Source of the DNA: an uncultured Bacteroidaceae bacterium
Lineage (GTDB): Bacteria > Bacteroidota > Bacteroidia > Bacteroidales > Bacteroidaceae
NCBI GenBank assembly: GCA_934293005.1
Contig: CAKQYA010000048.1
Location: 1 to 10,884 of the forward strand
Direction: 5' to 3'
Length of the DNA: 10,884 bases
Shown: in pieces, positions 1-6,324 of the stretch
Position numbering within the stretch: the stretch's first letter is position 1
How the letters are laid out: each line of letters starts with the position of its first letter
Position numbers and translations under genes: made by a program
The notes under the pieces: model-generated
What the model saw: only the letters and a program-made list of their open reading frames with translations
What the model was told of the DNA's origin: nothing
Database searches by the model: none

Positions 1-17
1 GAGTAGGTCGCCGCCTT
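1..17 (+). rRNA. rrf: 5S ribosomal RNA, 3' end only (partial)
   Basis: The first bases, GAGTAGGTCGCCGCC, match the conserved 3' end of bacterial 5S rRNA (the GAGAGUAGGUCGCCGCC-type tail that closes helix I with the 5' end). Only this tail is present, so the rest of the gene, and presumably an rRNA operon, lies to the left of the window. A strong intrinsic terminator 8 bases further on fits the end of an rRNA operon. The exact 3' end (about 15-18) cannot be fixed without the 5' half of helix I. Confidence 0.75.
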
Positions 18-24
18 CTTCAGA

Positions 25-69
25 GAGCCCCTCCATGGCAAACGCCAGGGAGGGGCTCCTTGTTTTTTT
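25..69 (+). terminator. Intrinsic terminator after the 5S rRNA
   Basis: A GC-rich 10-bp stem (25-34 paired with 49-58) continues past one A/G mismatch into a 4-bp inner stem (36-39 with 44-47) closed by an AAAC tetraloop. It is followed by TTGTTTTTTT (60-69). The order 5S tail, hairpin, T-tract is what is expected at the end of an rRNA operon. Confidence 0.9.
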
Positions 70-236
70 CCATGGGGGGCCTTGCGTTGTTCCATGGAGG
101 TTCTTCCGTTTTATCACGTCAGTCTCTTGTATCGTCCTTTATTTAACCTTGCAAAGGACTTGTAATTTGTATGAATGCGTTTATAATGAACTTGGCATAT
201 GAATGCGGTTTATGGGGGACAGCTGATTTGTATTAG

Positions 237-269
237 TTTTCCTTTTAGCAATATTTTTTACTATCTTTC
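237..269 (+). promoter_or_regulatory. Weak candidate promoter for the HhH gene at 302
   Basis: TATCTTTC (262-269) matches 7 of 8 positions of the Bacteroidetes -7 box TAnnTTTG. TTTT (237-240) sits 21 bp upstream, where the -33 TTTG element would be. The start codon lies 33 bases downstream. The match is imperfect and this stretch is AT-rich, so chance is a real alternative. The rest of the 70-301 leader holds no gene that I can support; its only other pattern is repeated CCATGG sites (70-75 and 92-97, plus 33-38 inside the terminator). Confidence 0.25.
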
Positions 270-301
270 GTTTTGTATACTATACTTATTTGTTATAAAT
301 T

Positions 302-1393
302 ATGACTCCATCAAAACATTTCTTTTATTTTTCCAAAGCAGACAGAAGGGCCATTTTTGCTATTTTCTGTATTGCTTTGTTTTGTGCTGGTATAGTGTGT
401 GTGGTGTCATCAATTGACAGATCCGCCAATAACAGTTCTACGAATGTTGCAGATTTTAATTCTGCAGACCTTTTCAAAAATGACAAAATGTCTCTTCACC
501 ACACTAATAAAGTGTCGTTTTGTGATTTTGATCCGAATACTGTTGATTCTGCAACCTTGGTTTCTTTTGGTCTAAAAACATATAAGGTGAAAAATTTTTT
601 ACATTACAGAGCTGCTGGTAAAGTATTCCGTTCAATAGCAGATTTACGAAACACTTATGGATGGACAGATAAAGATGTTGAAATGTTGGCTCCGTATGTG
701 AAAATTAGTGACACCTTCAGATGTAGGTATTCAAATGGTGATGCCGACGCTAATTTTAATAGAAGTATTGCTAATTATACTAAGTTCTCTTATGAAGATA
801 ATGCTGGTGTGAACACTAAGCATGCATCTGTTAGTTCTAATCGAATTGGTCTGCATTATCAATATAATCACGATTCAGATAATGATGTCATAACATCTGT
901 TAATTATCCATATGTAGTAAATGATAATGATGTTATAAATAAGACTGATCATAAATTGAATAAGTCTAAGAAGTCGATTAAATTTAATACATTACAAGTT
1001 GTAGATGTAAATATGGTAGATTCGGCCACTTTGCGTATGATACCAGGTATTGGTGAAAAGACTTGCATTGCAATCATCCGATATCGAGAGAAATTAGGTG
1101 GATTGTATGATGTAACTCAGTTGTTGGACATTGGTTTTTTATCACCAGAACTCTTGAAATGGTTTAAAGTGAGTGACAGGTCTATGGTAAGGAGAATCAG
1201 AATAAATGATGCCTCTTTTTTAGCATTGAATTCGCATCCATATATTAAATATGAACAAGCAAAAGATATTATGCGTTTCATACGTTTATATGGAAAAATA
1301 ACAGGAGAAGAAGAATTGATGTCAACAGGAATCTTTTCCGTAGATGAAATGGCTAAATTGAGACCATATCTTGATTTTGATGTGCGACATTGA
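302..1393 (+). CDS. ComEA-like membrane-anchored protein with three helix-hairpin-helix repeats
   Basis: The 363-residue protein has a short basic N-terminus and one hydrophobic segment (about 18-38), so it is probably anchored in the inner membrane with the rest in the periplasm. Three related HhH units follow: about 76-135 (FDPNTVDSATL, hairpin 87-104), 234-290 (VDVNMVDSATL, then the canonical hairpin IPGIGEKTCIAIIRYRE at 247-263) and 298-358. This fits the Bacteroidetes ComEA-type family, whose HhH motifs bind the DNA backbone without sequence specificity. ComEA itself is a periplasmic DNA receptor in natural transformation; that role here is inference. Only the middle repeat keeps the classic PGIG turn, so the others may be structural. 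A polar linker rich in Asn, Ser and Asp (about 140-228) joins repeats 1 and 2. The gene is visibly more AT-rich than recJ and recQ. The ATG at 302 is preceded by AT-rich sequence with no Shine-Dalgarno motif. Confidence 0.85.
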   Translation: MTPSKHFFYFSKADRRAIFAIFCIALFCAGIVCVVSSIDRSANNSSTNVADFNSADLFKNDKMSLHHTNKVSFCDFDPNTVDSATLVSFGLKTYKVKNFLHYRAAGKVFRSIADLRNTYGWTDKDVEMLAPYVKISDTFRCRYSNGDADANFNRSIANYTKFSYEDNAGVNTKHASVSSNRIGLHYQYNHDSDNDVITSVNYPYVVNDNDVINKTDHKLNKSKKSIKFNTLQVVDVNMVDSATLRMIPGIGEKTCIAIIRYREKLGGLYDVTQLLDIGFLSPELLKWFKVSDRSMVRRIRINDASFLALNSHPYIKYEQAKDIMRFIRLYGKITGEEELMSTGIFSVDEMAKLRPYLDFDVRH

Positions 1394-1462
1394 AAACCTT
1401 CATGTTTATTGGTTTTCGAACAAGTGGCCTTGTAATACGCTGCCCCTGTAATGCTATTATAT

Positions 1463-1656
1463 AATTAAACCCAAATCGGTCATTAGAACGGCCTATTTTG
1501 TGGCTAACTTTGTAACTGCTTGACTGTAATCCAATTTGTAATACTAATGTTCTAAAGACCACCATTAGAACATTAATATTACAAATGGCATATTGTCAAC
1601 GTGTTGCAGATTTGACAGCAAAATAGGCCGTTCTGATGACCGGTTTGGGTTTAATT
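1463..1656. repeat. 194-bp imperfect palindrome (foldback or MITE-like element)
   Basis: Two arms of about 92 bp face each other around a 9-base centre (1556-1564). The outer 38 bp (1463-1500 versus 1619-1656) differ at two positions. The inner 22 bp (1534-1555 versus 1565-1586) differ at one. The middle segment (1501-1533 versus 1587-1618) has diverged, with 18 of 32 positions matching in an ungapped comparison. Both outer mismatches (1476/1643 and 1484/1635) are U-G wobbles if read as plus-strand RNA. No ORF inside looks real. The element fills most of the gap between two convergent genes. It could be a non-autonomous mobile element or a long-hairpin RNA acting as a transcript barrier. The symmetric ends (AATTAAACCC) make any target-site duplication ambiguous. 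Confidence 0.85.
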
Positions 1657-1688
1657 GTTATTGCTCAGCTTTAATAAAATATTCAGCT

Positions 1689-2822
1689 TTATTTGTTCTG
1701 TTCTGCGAAACGTTTAGATTGTTCTGCAATGAGATCTTTGTCTTCGAAATAGTCGATGCGCATGGCATGTCTCACCTCTTCCAATGTTTTAGCTCCCACT
1801 TTACGAGCTTCTTCTGTTCCTCTCTTTAGTATCTCATACACCCCAGGAATGTCTTTTTCATATTCTTTGCGGCGTTGGCGGATAGGTTCGAGACGGTCGT
1901 TGAGCACGTTCAGGAGAAATTTCTTGCAAGTGCCGTCTCCGAGGCCGCCCTTGATGTAGTGTGCTTTCATTTCATCAAGATTTTTGTACGCAGGGAGATA
2001 TTTCTCAAAGTCGGAATCGAGGCAGAACGCATCGAGGTAAGTGAAGACAGTATTTTGGTATTGATGTTCCACACCTGCTTCATCTGTGTATGTGCCTTGG
2101 AGATGTCCAGGATCCTCTATATTAATGTGCAGAGGGTCTGTAAACATGCTGTTCACCTTTTTCTTCAGGTCTTTAGCAGAGTCGGATAGGTATATGCAGT
2201 TGCCAAGCGATTTTGACATCTTAGCCTTTCCGTCCGTTCCTGGCAGACGCAGGCAAGCCGCATTGTCGGGGAGAAGAATCTTGGGTTCCACGAGAGTGTC
2301 GCCATAGATGTGGTTGAATCGGCGTACAATCTCGTTTGTTTGTTCTAGCATTGGTTTCTGGTCTTCGCCAACAGGAACAGTAGTGGCTTTGAAGAGAGTG
2401 ATGTCGGCAGCTTGTGAGATAGGATAGCAGAAGAATCCTGTAGGTGTTCCACCTTCGAACTTGCGCATTTCAAGTTCGGTCTTCACAGTAGGGTTGCGCT
2501 GCAGACGTTGTACGCTGACGAGGTTCATATAATAGAAAGTCAGCTCTGTCAGTTCTGGCACAGCGCTCTGAACGAAGATGTGGCATTTTTCAGGATCGAG
2601 CCCAGCCGAGAGGTAGTCAAGTGCAACTTCGATAACGTTCTGTCTTATTTTTTCTGGATTATCAGCATTGTCAGTCAACGCTTGAGCGTCTGCAATCATG
2701 ATGAAAATCTTGTCGAATTCTCCCGAGTTCTGTAGTTCCACACGACGGCGAAGTGAACCCACATAATGTCCGATATGAAGTTTTCCAGTAGGTCTGTCGC
2801 CTGTGAGTATGATCTTTTCCAT
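1689..2822 (-). CDS. trpS: Tryptophanyl-tRNA synthetase
   Basis: The 377-residue protein is a class Ic aminoacyl-tRNA synthetase that activates tryptophan with ATP and loads it onto tRNA-Trp in the cytoplasm. Both class I signatures are present: HIGH at 16-19 (in PTGKLHIGHYVG) and KMSKS at 201-205. The region YPISQAADI (133-141) followed by PVGEDQKPMLE (150-160) is the Trp/ATP pocket typical of TrpRS and not of the related TyrRS. The C-terminal part contains VFTYLDAF and a GLGDGTCKKFL segment with a downstream PIRQRR, as in other TrpRS. It is somewhat longer than the E. coli enzyme (334 residues); part of the excess is the loop after KMSKS (about 232-257) and part is the C-terminal tail. The start is the ATG at 2822, directly ahead of the conserved MEKIILTGDRPTG. 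It is divergent from nadD and convergent with the HhH gene, so it is probably monocistronic. Confidence 0.97.
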   Translation of the reverse strand: MEKIILTGDRPTGKLHIGHYVGSLRRRVELQNSGEFDKIFIMIADAQALTDNADNPEKIRQNVIEVALDYLSAGLDPEKCHIFVQSAVPELTELTFYYMNLVSVQRLQRNPTVKTELEMRKFEGGTPTGFFCYPISQAADITLFKATTVPVGEDQKPMLEQTNEIVRRFNHIYGDTLVEPKILLPDNAACLRLPGTDGKAKMSKSLGNCIYLSDSAKDLKKKVNSMFTDPLHINIEDPGHLQGTYTDEAGVEHQYQNTVFTYLDAFCLDSDFEKYLPAYKNLDEMKAHYIKGGLGDGTCKKFLLNVLNDRLEPIRQRRKEYEKDIPGVYEILKRGTEEARKVGAKTLEEVRHAMRIDYFEDKDLIAEQSKRFAEQNK

Positions 2823-2913
2823 ATGAAGTGTATATATGATTTGTAGTTATTGTTTTCTTGTCGTTATTATTGCAAATGATATTATTATGTGATGTGTAAA
2901 CATAAATTATCCA

Positions 2914-2921
2914 CAAAGATA
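2914..2921 (-). promoter_or_regulatory. trpS promoter, -7 box
   Basis: On the minus strand this reads TATCTTTG, a full match to the Bacteroidetes -7 consensus TAnnTTTG. It lies about 92 bases ahead of the trpS start and would give a leader of roughly 85 bases. No good TTTG -33 element is found at the usual spacing, so the call rests on the -7 box and its position. I see no T-box or leader-peptide structure in the leader. Confidence 0.5.
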
Positions 2922-2984
2922 GTGAATTATATTAAGATTATCATCTGTAGTCGGCTGTTATTTTCATAAAAGGCATGTTGTCTG

Positions 2985-3015
2985 TGTGGTATGTCACAAA
3001 AAAGCGTTACTTTTG
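2985..3015 (+). promoter_or_regulatory. nadD promoter (-33 and -7 elements)
   Basis: TACTTTTG (3008-3015) is a full match to the Bacteroidetes -7 box TAnnTTTG. TGTG (2985-2988), 19 bp upstream, is a three-of-four match to the -33 TTTG. Transcription would start near 3021, giving a leader of about 108 bases that contains the 19-bp tandem repeat and the dyad described separately. Confidence 0.6.
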
Positions 3016-3045
3016 CAAGTTGAAAGAACAACATGCGTCTTTGTG

Positions 3046-3098
3046 GTGATGTCCATTAGCGATTGTGATGTTCATTAGCGATTGCGATGTCCACTTAC
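3046..3098 (+). repeat. 19-bp tandem repeat in the nadD leader (2.8 copies)
   Basis: The unit GTGATGTCCATTAGCGATT (3046-3064) is repeated at 3065-3083 with one change (C to T), then partly at 3084-3098 (GCGATGTCCACTTAC). Each copy carries an ATG, at 3049, 3068 and 3087. Because 19 is not a multiple of 3 these fall in three different frames, and only the last is in frame with nadD. The repeat lies between the promoter and the most likely start codon, so it is probably transcribed leader. Confidence 0.85.
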
Positions 3099-3100
3099 AA

Positions 3101-3116
3101 TAATAAATCTTTATTA
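3101..3116. promoter_or_regulatory. 16-bp dyad just ahead of the nadD ribosome-binding region
   Basis: TAATAAA (3101-3107) and TTTATTA (3110-3116) form a perfect 7-bp inverted repeat with a 2-base centre. The centre is too short for a good RNA hairpin, so a protein-binding operator is more plausible than a terminator. All bases except the centre are A or T, so chance symmetry is possible. It directly precedes an AGGA motif (3117-3120). Confidence 0.35.
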
Positions 3117-3128
3117 AGGAAGAATGCT

Positions 3129-3719
3129 ATGAAGATAGGAATATATGGAGGATCCTTCAATCCAATACATCGAGGCCACATGCAGTTGGCTTCTGCGCTT
3201 TTAGACCGAAAGCTCGTAGACGAACTGTGGCTGTTAGTGTCTCCTTTGAATCCTTTGAAGGATGGTGTGTCTAACGACATAGCTGCTTATGAGCATCGTC
3301 TGCATATGGCGCAGTTGGCTGCCGATGATGTGCCTCATGTGCGCGTGTCCGATTTTGAGAGGCACTTGCCATTGCCATCTTATATGGTCAACACCTTGTC
3401 TGAATTGAGTGCCGCCTATCCTCAACATACGTTCGTTCTAATAATAGGAGCGGACAACTGGGCAAATTTCCATAGCTGGCATTGTTATGAAAAAATACTC
3501 AATGCATATGATATTATGATTTATCGCCGTCCTGGGTGTGACATAGACGAAACTTCGTTGCCCCGATCAGTTTCAATGGTAGAAGCCGAGTTGTACGATA
3601 TCAGTTCCACACAAATACGAGCATCTATTCGTGATGATGCTTTTTTGCGTGAGTGGTTAGACGACAAAGTGCTGGATTATATAAAAGATCATTCTTTGTA
3701 TGGCCTTCAGTGTCCATGA
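3129..3719 (+). CDS. nadD: Nicotinate-nucleotide adenylyltransferase
   Basis: The 196-residue protein adenylates nicotinate mononucleotide to deamido-NAD in the cytoplasm, the penultimate step of NAD synthesis. It shows the hallmarks of the nucleotidyltransferase alpha/beta-phosphodiesterase fold: GGSFNPIHRGH at 7-17 (the NPxHxGH ATP-binding motif), GADNW at 107-111, and SSTQIR at 159-164 (the SxTxIR motif). Length is normal for NadD. An in-frame ATG at 3087 would add 14 residues (beginning MSTYNNK), but the family starts directly at MKIGIYGGSF, the upstream ATG lies inside a tandem repeat, and an AGGA motif sits 8 bases before 3129, so I chose 3129. It is divergent from trpS and convergent with the HhH/barrel gene, so it appears to be transcribed alone. 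The 67-bp gap after it shows no convincing terminator. Confidence 0.95.
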   Translation: MKIGIYGGSFNPIHRGHMQLASALLDRKLVDELWLLVSPLNPLKDGVSNDIAAYEHRLHMAQLAADDVPHVRVSDFERHLPLPSYMVNTLSELSAAYPQHTFVLIIGADNWANFHSWHCYEKILNAYDIMIYRRPGCDIDETSLPRSVSMVEAELYDISSTQIRASIRDDAFLREWLDDKVLDYIKDHSLYGLQCP

Positions 3720-3786
3720 GGCATAGTAGCATGTTTTTATATTATTTTCCTATGAATCACTGATGTTCAGGCGAATGGCAGCTGAT

Positions 3787-5871
3787 TTAAAGAGTAAATT
3801 TCATTTGCAGTTGTATGTCCTCTTTGTGCGTGCTGTTGATTTTGTCAAGACCAGTTCCAATCGTTTTTCTGTCAAAATATAATGTGGAGCCAATTTTTGC
3901 GTTAAGAGTGATTCGGTTGCTTATGATAGGAATGTAAGCAGTGATGGTAGTGCGCATGCCTTTATAGAAGAATGAAGAAAACCCGAAAGAGTAGGGAAGG
4001 CTCGATTCATACCCATACACTCTGGCATTATAGCTGTCTGTGAAGAAACATAAGTGTCCCAAATCTACCCATAAGCTTTTGGGCGAAGGCTTCCATCTGA
4101 TGTTGTTCCCTATAGAAAAGCCCTTCTCGCTCGATGCTGCTGCACTTGACGTTATCAACGTGGCGCTTGCATTGGTTTTAAGAGTCCATGATGGCAAAAA
4201 ATTGCTGCACATCGACAATTTTGCGCTATGGCTAATTCTCCATCCAAGCATGGTGTTGCTGTTTGACTTGAAGTCTTTTTGCCAGGCTTTAGTTTTGTAT
4301 CTGAAAATGAAGCTTGTGCGCTTGTTTGGTGAAAAACATGCCTGCACGCATCCTTCGAAAGCGTTCGAACTGCTTGACACGCCATATTTCATCCAAGGGA
4401 AATGCACATAATCTGCATACAAGTCAATCTGCATGTTTCTTATCATTCTTGATGACCATGAGGCAAACACGCCTTCCTCATTCTGCACATTAGAGTTGTT
4501 TCCGAAGGCCTTTCCGTTGATGCTGACGAATTTTGCCTCATAGTATCGTCCTATCAAAGAAAAGGTGTTGTTGTCGTTAGCGTTCCATTGCATGCATAGC
4601 AGCGAAGCCACGCCGTTTTGGTGTTCAGTTGTGCTGTATGCCGTCTCTCCGCTTAAAGTCATGTTATGGTTTTTCCATAAGTATGAGATGCTTCCAACGG
4701 CAAAGTCTTTACCTCTTGCTTGATATTTCTTGTATCTCGATGCTTTGGTGTTGTAAGAAGGCAAGAGAGGCACATCGAGATGTGTGAGCGCCACTGTGGA
4801 TGAAAGCATGATATTGCCCGTTCCCCAGTGGAAGTTGGCTCCTGCATCTGTTATGTGAATGTTGCCCTTCTTGCTTCTTTCCAGATGCGTGCGGTGCATG
4901 CCATCAGTTTTGAAAGCAGTTATGCCTGTCGAGTCGTTTCTGAACGTGCCGTCAGCATCTCTGTATGACGCATAGGCCGACACCTCGCAGCTGCGCCTTC
5001 TTATTGTTATGGCCGCGCCTCTGAAATAGCCCCATTCGCTCATGCCGGAATATTTGTTCACGCCAGCATCCATGCGGTCAATGCTGTTTGTCATCATTGA
5101 TTTGCCAAATTTTGTCGCAGTGTTCACAGCCAGCCCCTTGCCGTAATTCACTCTGAAGCATCCCACAATGGCATTTTTGATGAAGCCCATATCTTTTACC
5201 ATCACATAACCTGCTATGTGGTCTATGCCCGATTCACCGGCGTCCTTTTCCATTTGCATCCCTGCCATCACATGGTTTTTGCTGTTGAACGAATATCGCA
5301 GCGAATGGTGAAACCTGTCGCCTTGATACACCTTGTTGGGGTTTTTCCTTAAAGCCTCCTTGCTGATGTCCTTGAATCCCTCTTTTTTGTATAAAGGTAT
5401 GTCGCTGCGCCAAATAGCCTCATGCTTACCTCTTTCCTTGAGCATGGAAGGAATGTCTGCCAGGCCAGTGTCGCTGTTTGTCACACATAGGAAGAGCTTC
5501 AGCATTTTCCTGTCGTTCTCTGTGAGAGATTCAATCATCATCAGTTCGCCGAGCGATGCCACAGGCCCATGCTTCTTGGCATATTCAACGATGTCGTCAG
5601 CTTGAGCAGCGGTGATGAAAGGCAGACGGCTGAGATCATCGGCCGATACCTTGTTGATGTCATAAGGATGAGTGTGTATGTAATAGAGATCGTTTATCAA
5701 GTCTTCATCAAATGCATTCCCCTCGCTGTCCGATTCGTCCATCAGGTTTAAAAACTCTTCCCATAGCAAATCGCCAGCATCTTGTGAGGCTATGTCTTGT
5801 GCTGAAGCATGAATGGCGCATGGCAATAATGCCACAAAAGCAATAAATGCCAATGTCTGAAGTGTTCTCAT
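3787..5871 (-). CDS. Exported helix-hairpin-helix protein with probable outer-membrane beta-barrel
   Basis: From the ATG at 5871 the product has 694 residues. It begins with a signal peptide: Arg at position 2, a hydrophobic core at about 7-20, and a likely cleavage after HASA (24). A ComEA-like HhH domain follows at about 70-130 (DINKVSADDLSRLPFITAAQADDIVEYA, then ELMMIESLTENDRKML). The remaining 550 or so residues are rich in alternating polar/hydrophobic strands and aromatic residues and contain VNYGKGLAVN (241-250), as in Bacteroidetes proteins of this type; they look like a beta-barrel ending in QMKFTL. The barrel call is inference. The reading frame runs open to an ATG at 5955, but a perfect -7 box (5901-5908) lies inside that extension and the signal peptide starts at 5871, so the shorter form is preferred. 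The family is usually annotated only as HhH-domain protein. The function is unknown; DNA binding at the cell surface is possible. Confidence 0.8.
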   Translation of the reverse strand: MRTLQTLAFIAFVALLPCAIHASAQDIASQDAGDLLWEEFLNLMDESDSEGNAFDEDLINDLYYIHTHPYDINKVSADDLSRLPFITAAQADDIVEYAKKHGPVASLGELMMIESLTENDRKMLKLFLCVTNSDTGLADIPSMLKERGKHEAIWRSDIPLYKKEGFKDISKEALRKNPNKVYQGDRFHHSLRYSFNSKNHVMAGMQMEKDAGESGIDHIAGYVMVKDMGFIKNAIVGCFRVNYGKGLAVNTATKFGKSMMTNSIDRMDAGVNKYSGMSEWGYFRGAAITIRRRSCEVSAYASYRDADGTFRNDSTGITAFKTDGMHRTHLERSKKGNIHITDAGANFHWGTGNIMLSSTVALTHLDVPLLPSYNTKASRYKKYQARGKDFAVGSISYLWKNHNMTLSGETAYSTTEHQNGVASLLCMQWNANDNNTFSLIGRYYEAKFVSINGKAFGNNSNVQNEEGVFASWSSRMIRNMQIDLYADYVHFPWMKYGVSSSSNAFEGCVQACFSPNKRTSFIFRYKTKAWQKDFKSNSNTMLGWRISHSAKLSMCSNFLPSWTLKTNASATLITSSAAASSEKGFSIGNNIRWKPSPKSLWVDLGHLCFFTDSYNARVYGYESSLPYSFGFSSFFYKGMRTTITAYIPIISNRITLNAKIGSTLYFDRKTIGTGLDKINSTHKEDIQLQMKFTL

Positions 5872-5900
5872 GGTTTGAAAAAACAATATTGGTTTGACCA

Positions 5901-5934
5901 CAAAGGTAAGAGAAAAATATGAGAGAGCAGCAAA
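5901..5934 (-). promoter_or_regulatory. Promoter of the HhH/barrel gene
   Basis: On the minus strand 5908-5901 reads TACCTTTG, a full match to TAnnTTTG. TTTG at 5934-5931 lies 22 bp upstream, close to the usual -33 spacing. Transcription would start near 5894, some 23 bases ahead of the ATG at 5871. This position rules against use of the in-frame ATG at 5955. Confidence 0.65.
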
Positions 5935-6324
5935 TGCGGTTGTGTTATTTGTCATGTGTGACTAAAAAATAGAAGCTTGCCTCAGATGTGGAGTGATGGA
6001 GCGGCAGTAAACATTCTTTGTGGATGTAAAAGGCGTTTTTGTGTATTATGTGAACCTTATGTGTAAAAAAATGCAAAAGTTTTGGTCTGCATTATGTGCA
6101 TGTCTTTTTTTTTTAGTAATTTTACAATCATATTGCCATACCCCTAACAGGCCATTAGGCCGAGACAAGTAGTGCATTTGTGCATCATACATGGCCAAAA
6201 TGAATCAGCCAAAGCCATGTGGAGAAAAGAAATGTGGAGGAGACAAGGTCAAGAAAAAGATAAAAAGAGAGAAGGATGGCGTGCTGAAGGCAATATGCTG
6301 ATTAGGAAAAAAAAAGACAATATA
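5935..6324. other. Divergent spacer between the HhH/barrel gene and recJ
   Basis: I support no gene here. It holds three copies of TTATGTG (6046-6052, 6057-6063 and 6092-6098), the first two 11 bp apart, then a run of ten T (6105-6114), a weak promoter candidate for recJ, and a run of nine A (6307-6315) just before the recJ start. The stretch 6172-6324 is open in the recJ frame but reads as a highly basic, low-complexity segment (for example KDKKREGWRAEG) with no match to the RecJ N-terminus. Confidence 0.6.
6095..6124 (+). promoter_or_regulatory. Weak candidate promoter for recJ
   Basis: TAATTTTA (6117-6124) matches 7 of 8 positions of TAnnTTTG, and TGTG (6095-6098) lies 18 bp upstream as a -33-like element. 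The spacer contains a run of ten T. The leader to the ATG at 6325 would be about 195 bases, which is long. No better plus-strand candidate was found between 5956 and 6324. Confidence 0.3.

Noticed and set aside
33..97. Three CCATGG sites (33-38, 70-75, 92-97) near the 5S terminator.
   Set aside because: The first belongs to the terminator region and the others share only 6-8 bases; there is no consistent longer unit, so they are not called a repeat.
1665..1691. TCAGCTTTA direct repeat with an 18-bp period (1665-1673 and 1683-1691) at the trpS 3' end.
   Set aside because: It is short and has only two copies, and the second overlaps the trpS stop codon; chance cannot be excluded.
3720..3786. 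A possible bidirectional terminator between nadD and the HhH/barrel gene.
   Set aside because: There are T-rich stretches (for example 3734-3749) but no stem long enough to support a terminator on either strand.
5872..5955. A 28-residue N-terminal extension of the HhH/barrel protein.
   Set aside because: It would place a perfect -7 box inside the coding region and bury the signal peptide.
6172..6324. A 51-residue N-terminal extension of RecJ from an earlier in-frame ATG.
   Set aside because: The extension is basic and low-complexity, unlike RecJ N-termini, and the product from 6325 already has the normal family length.
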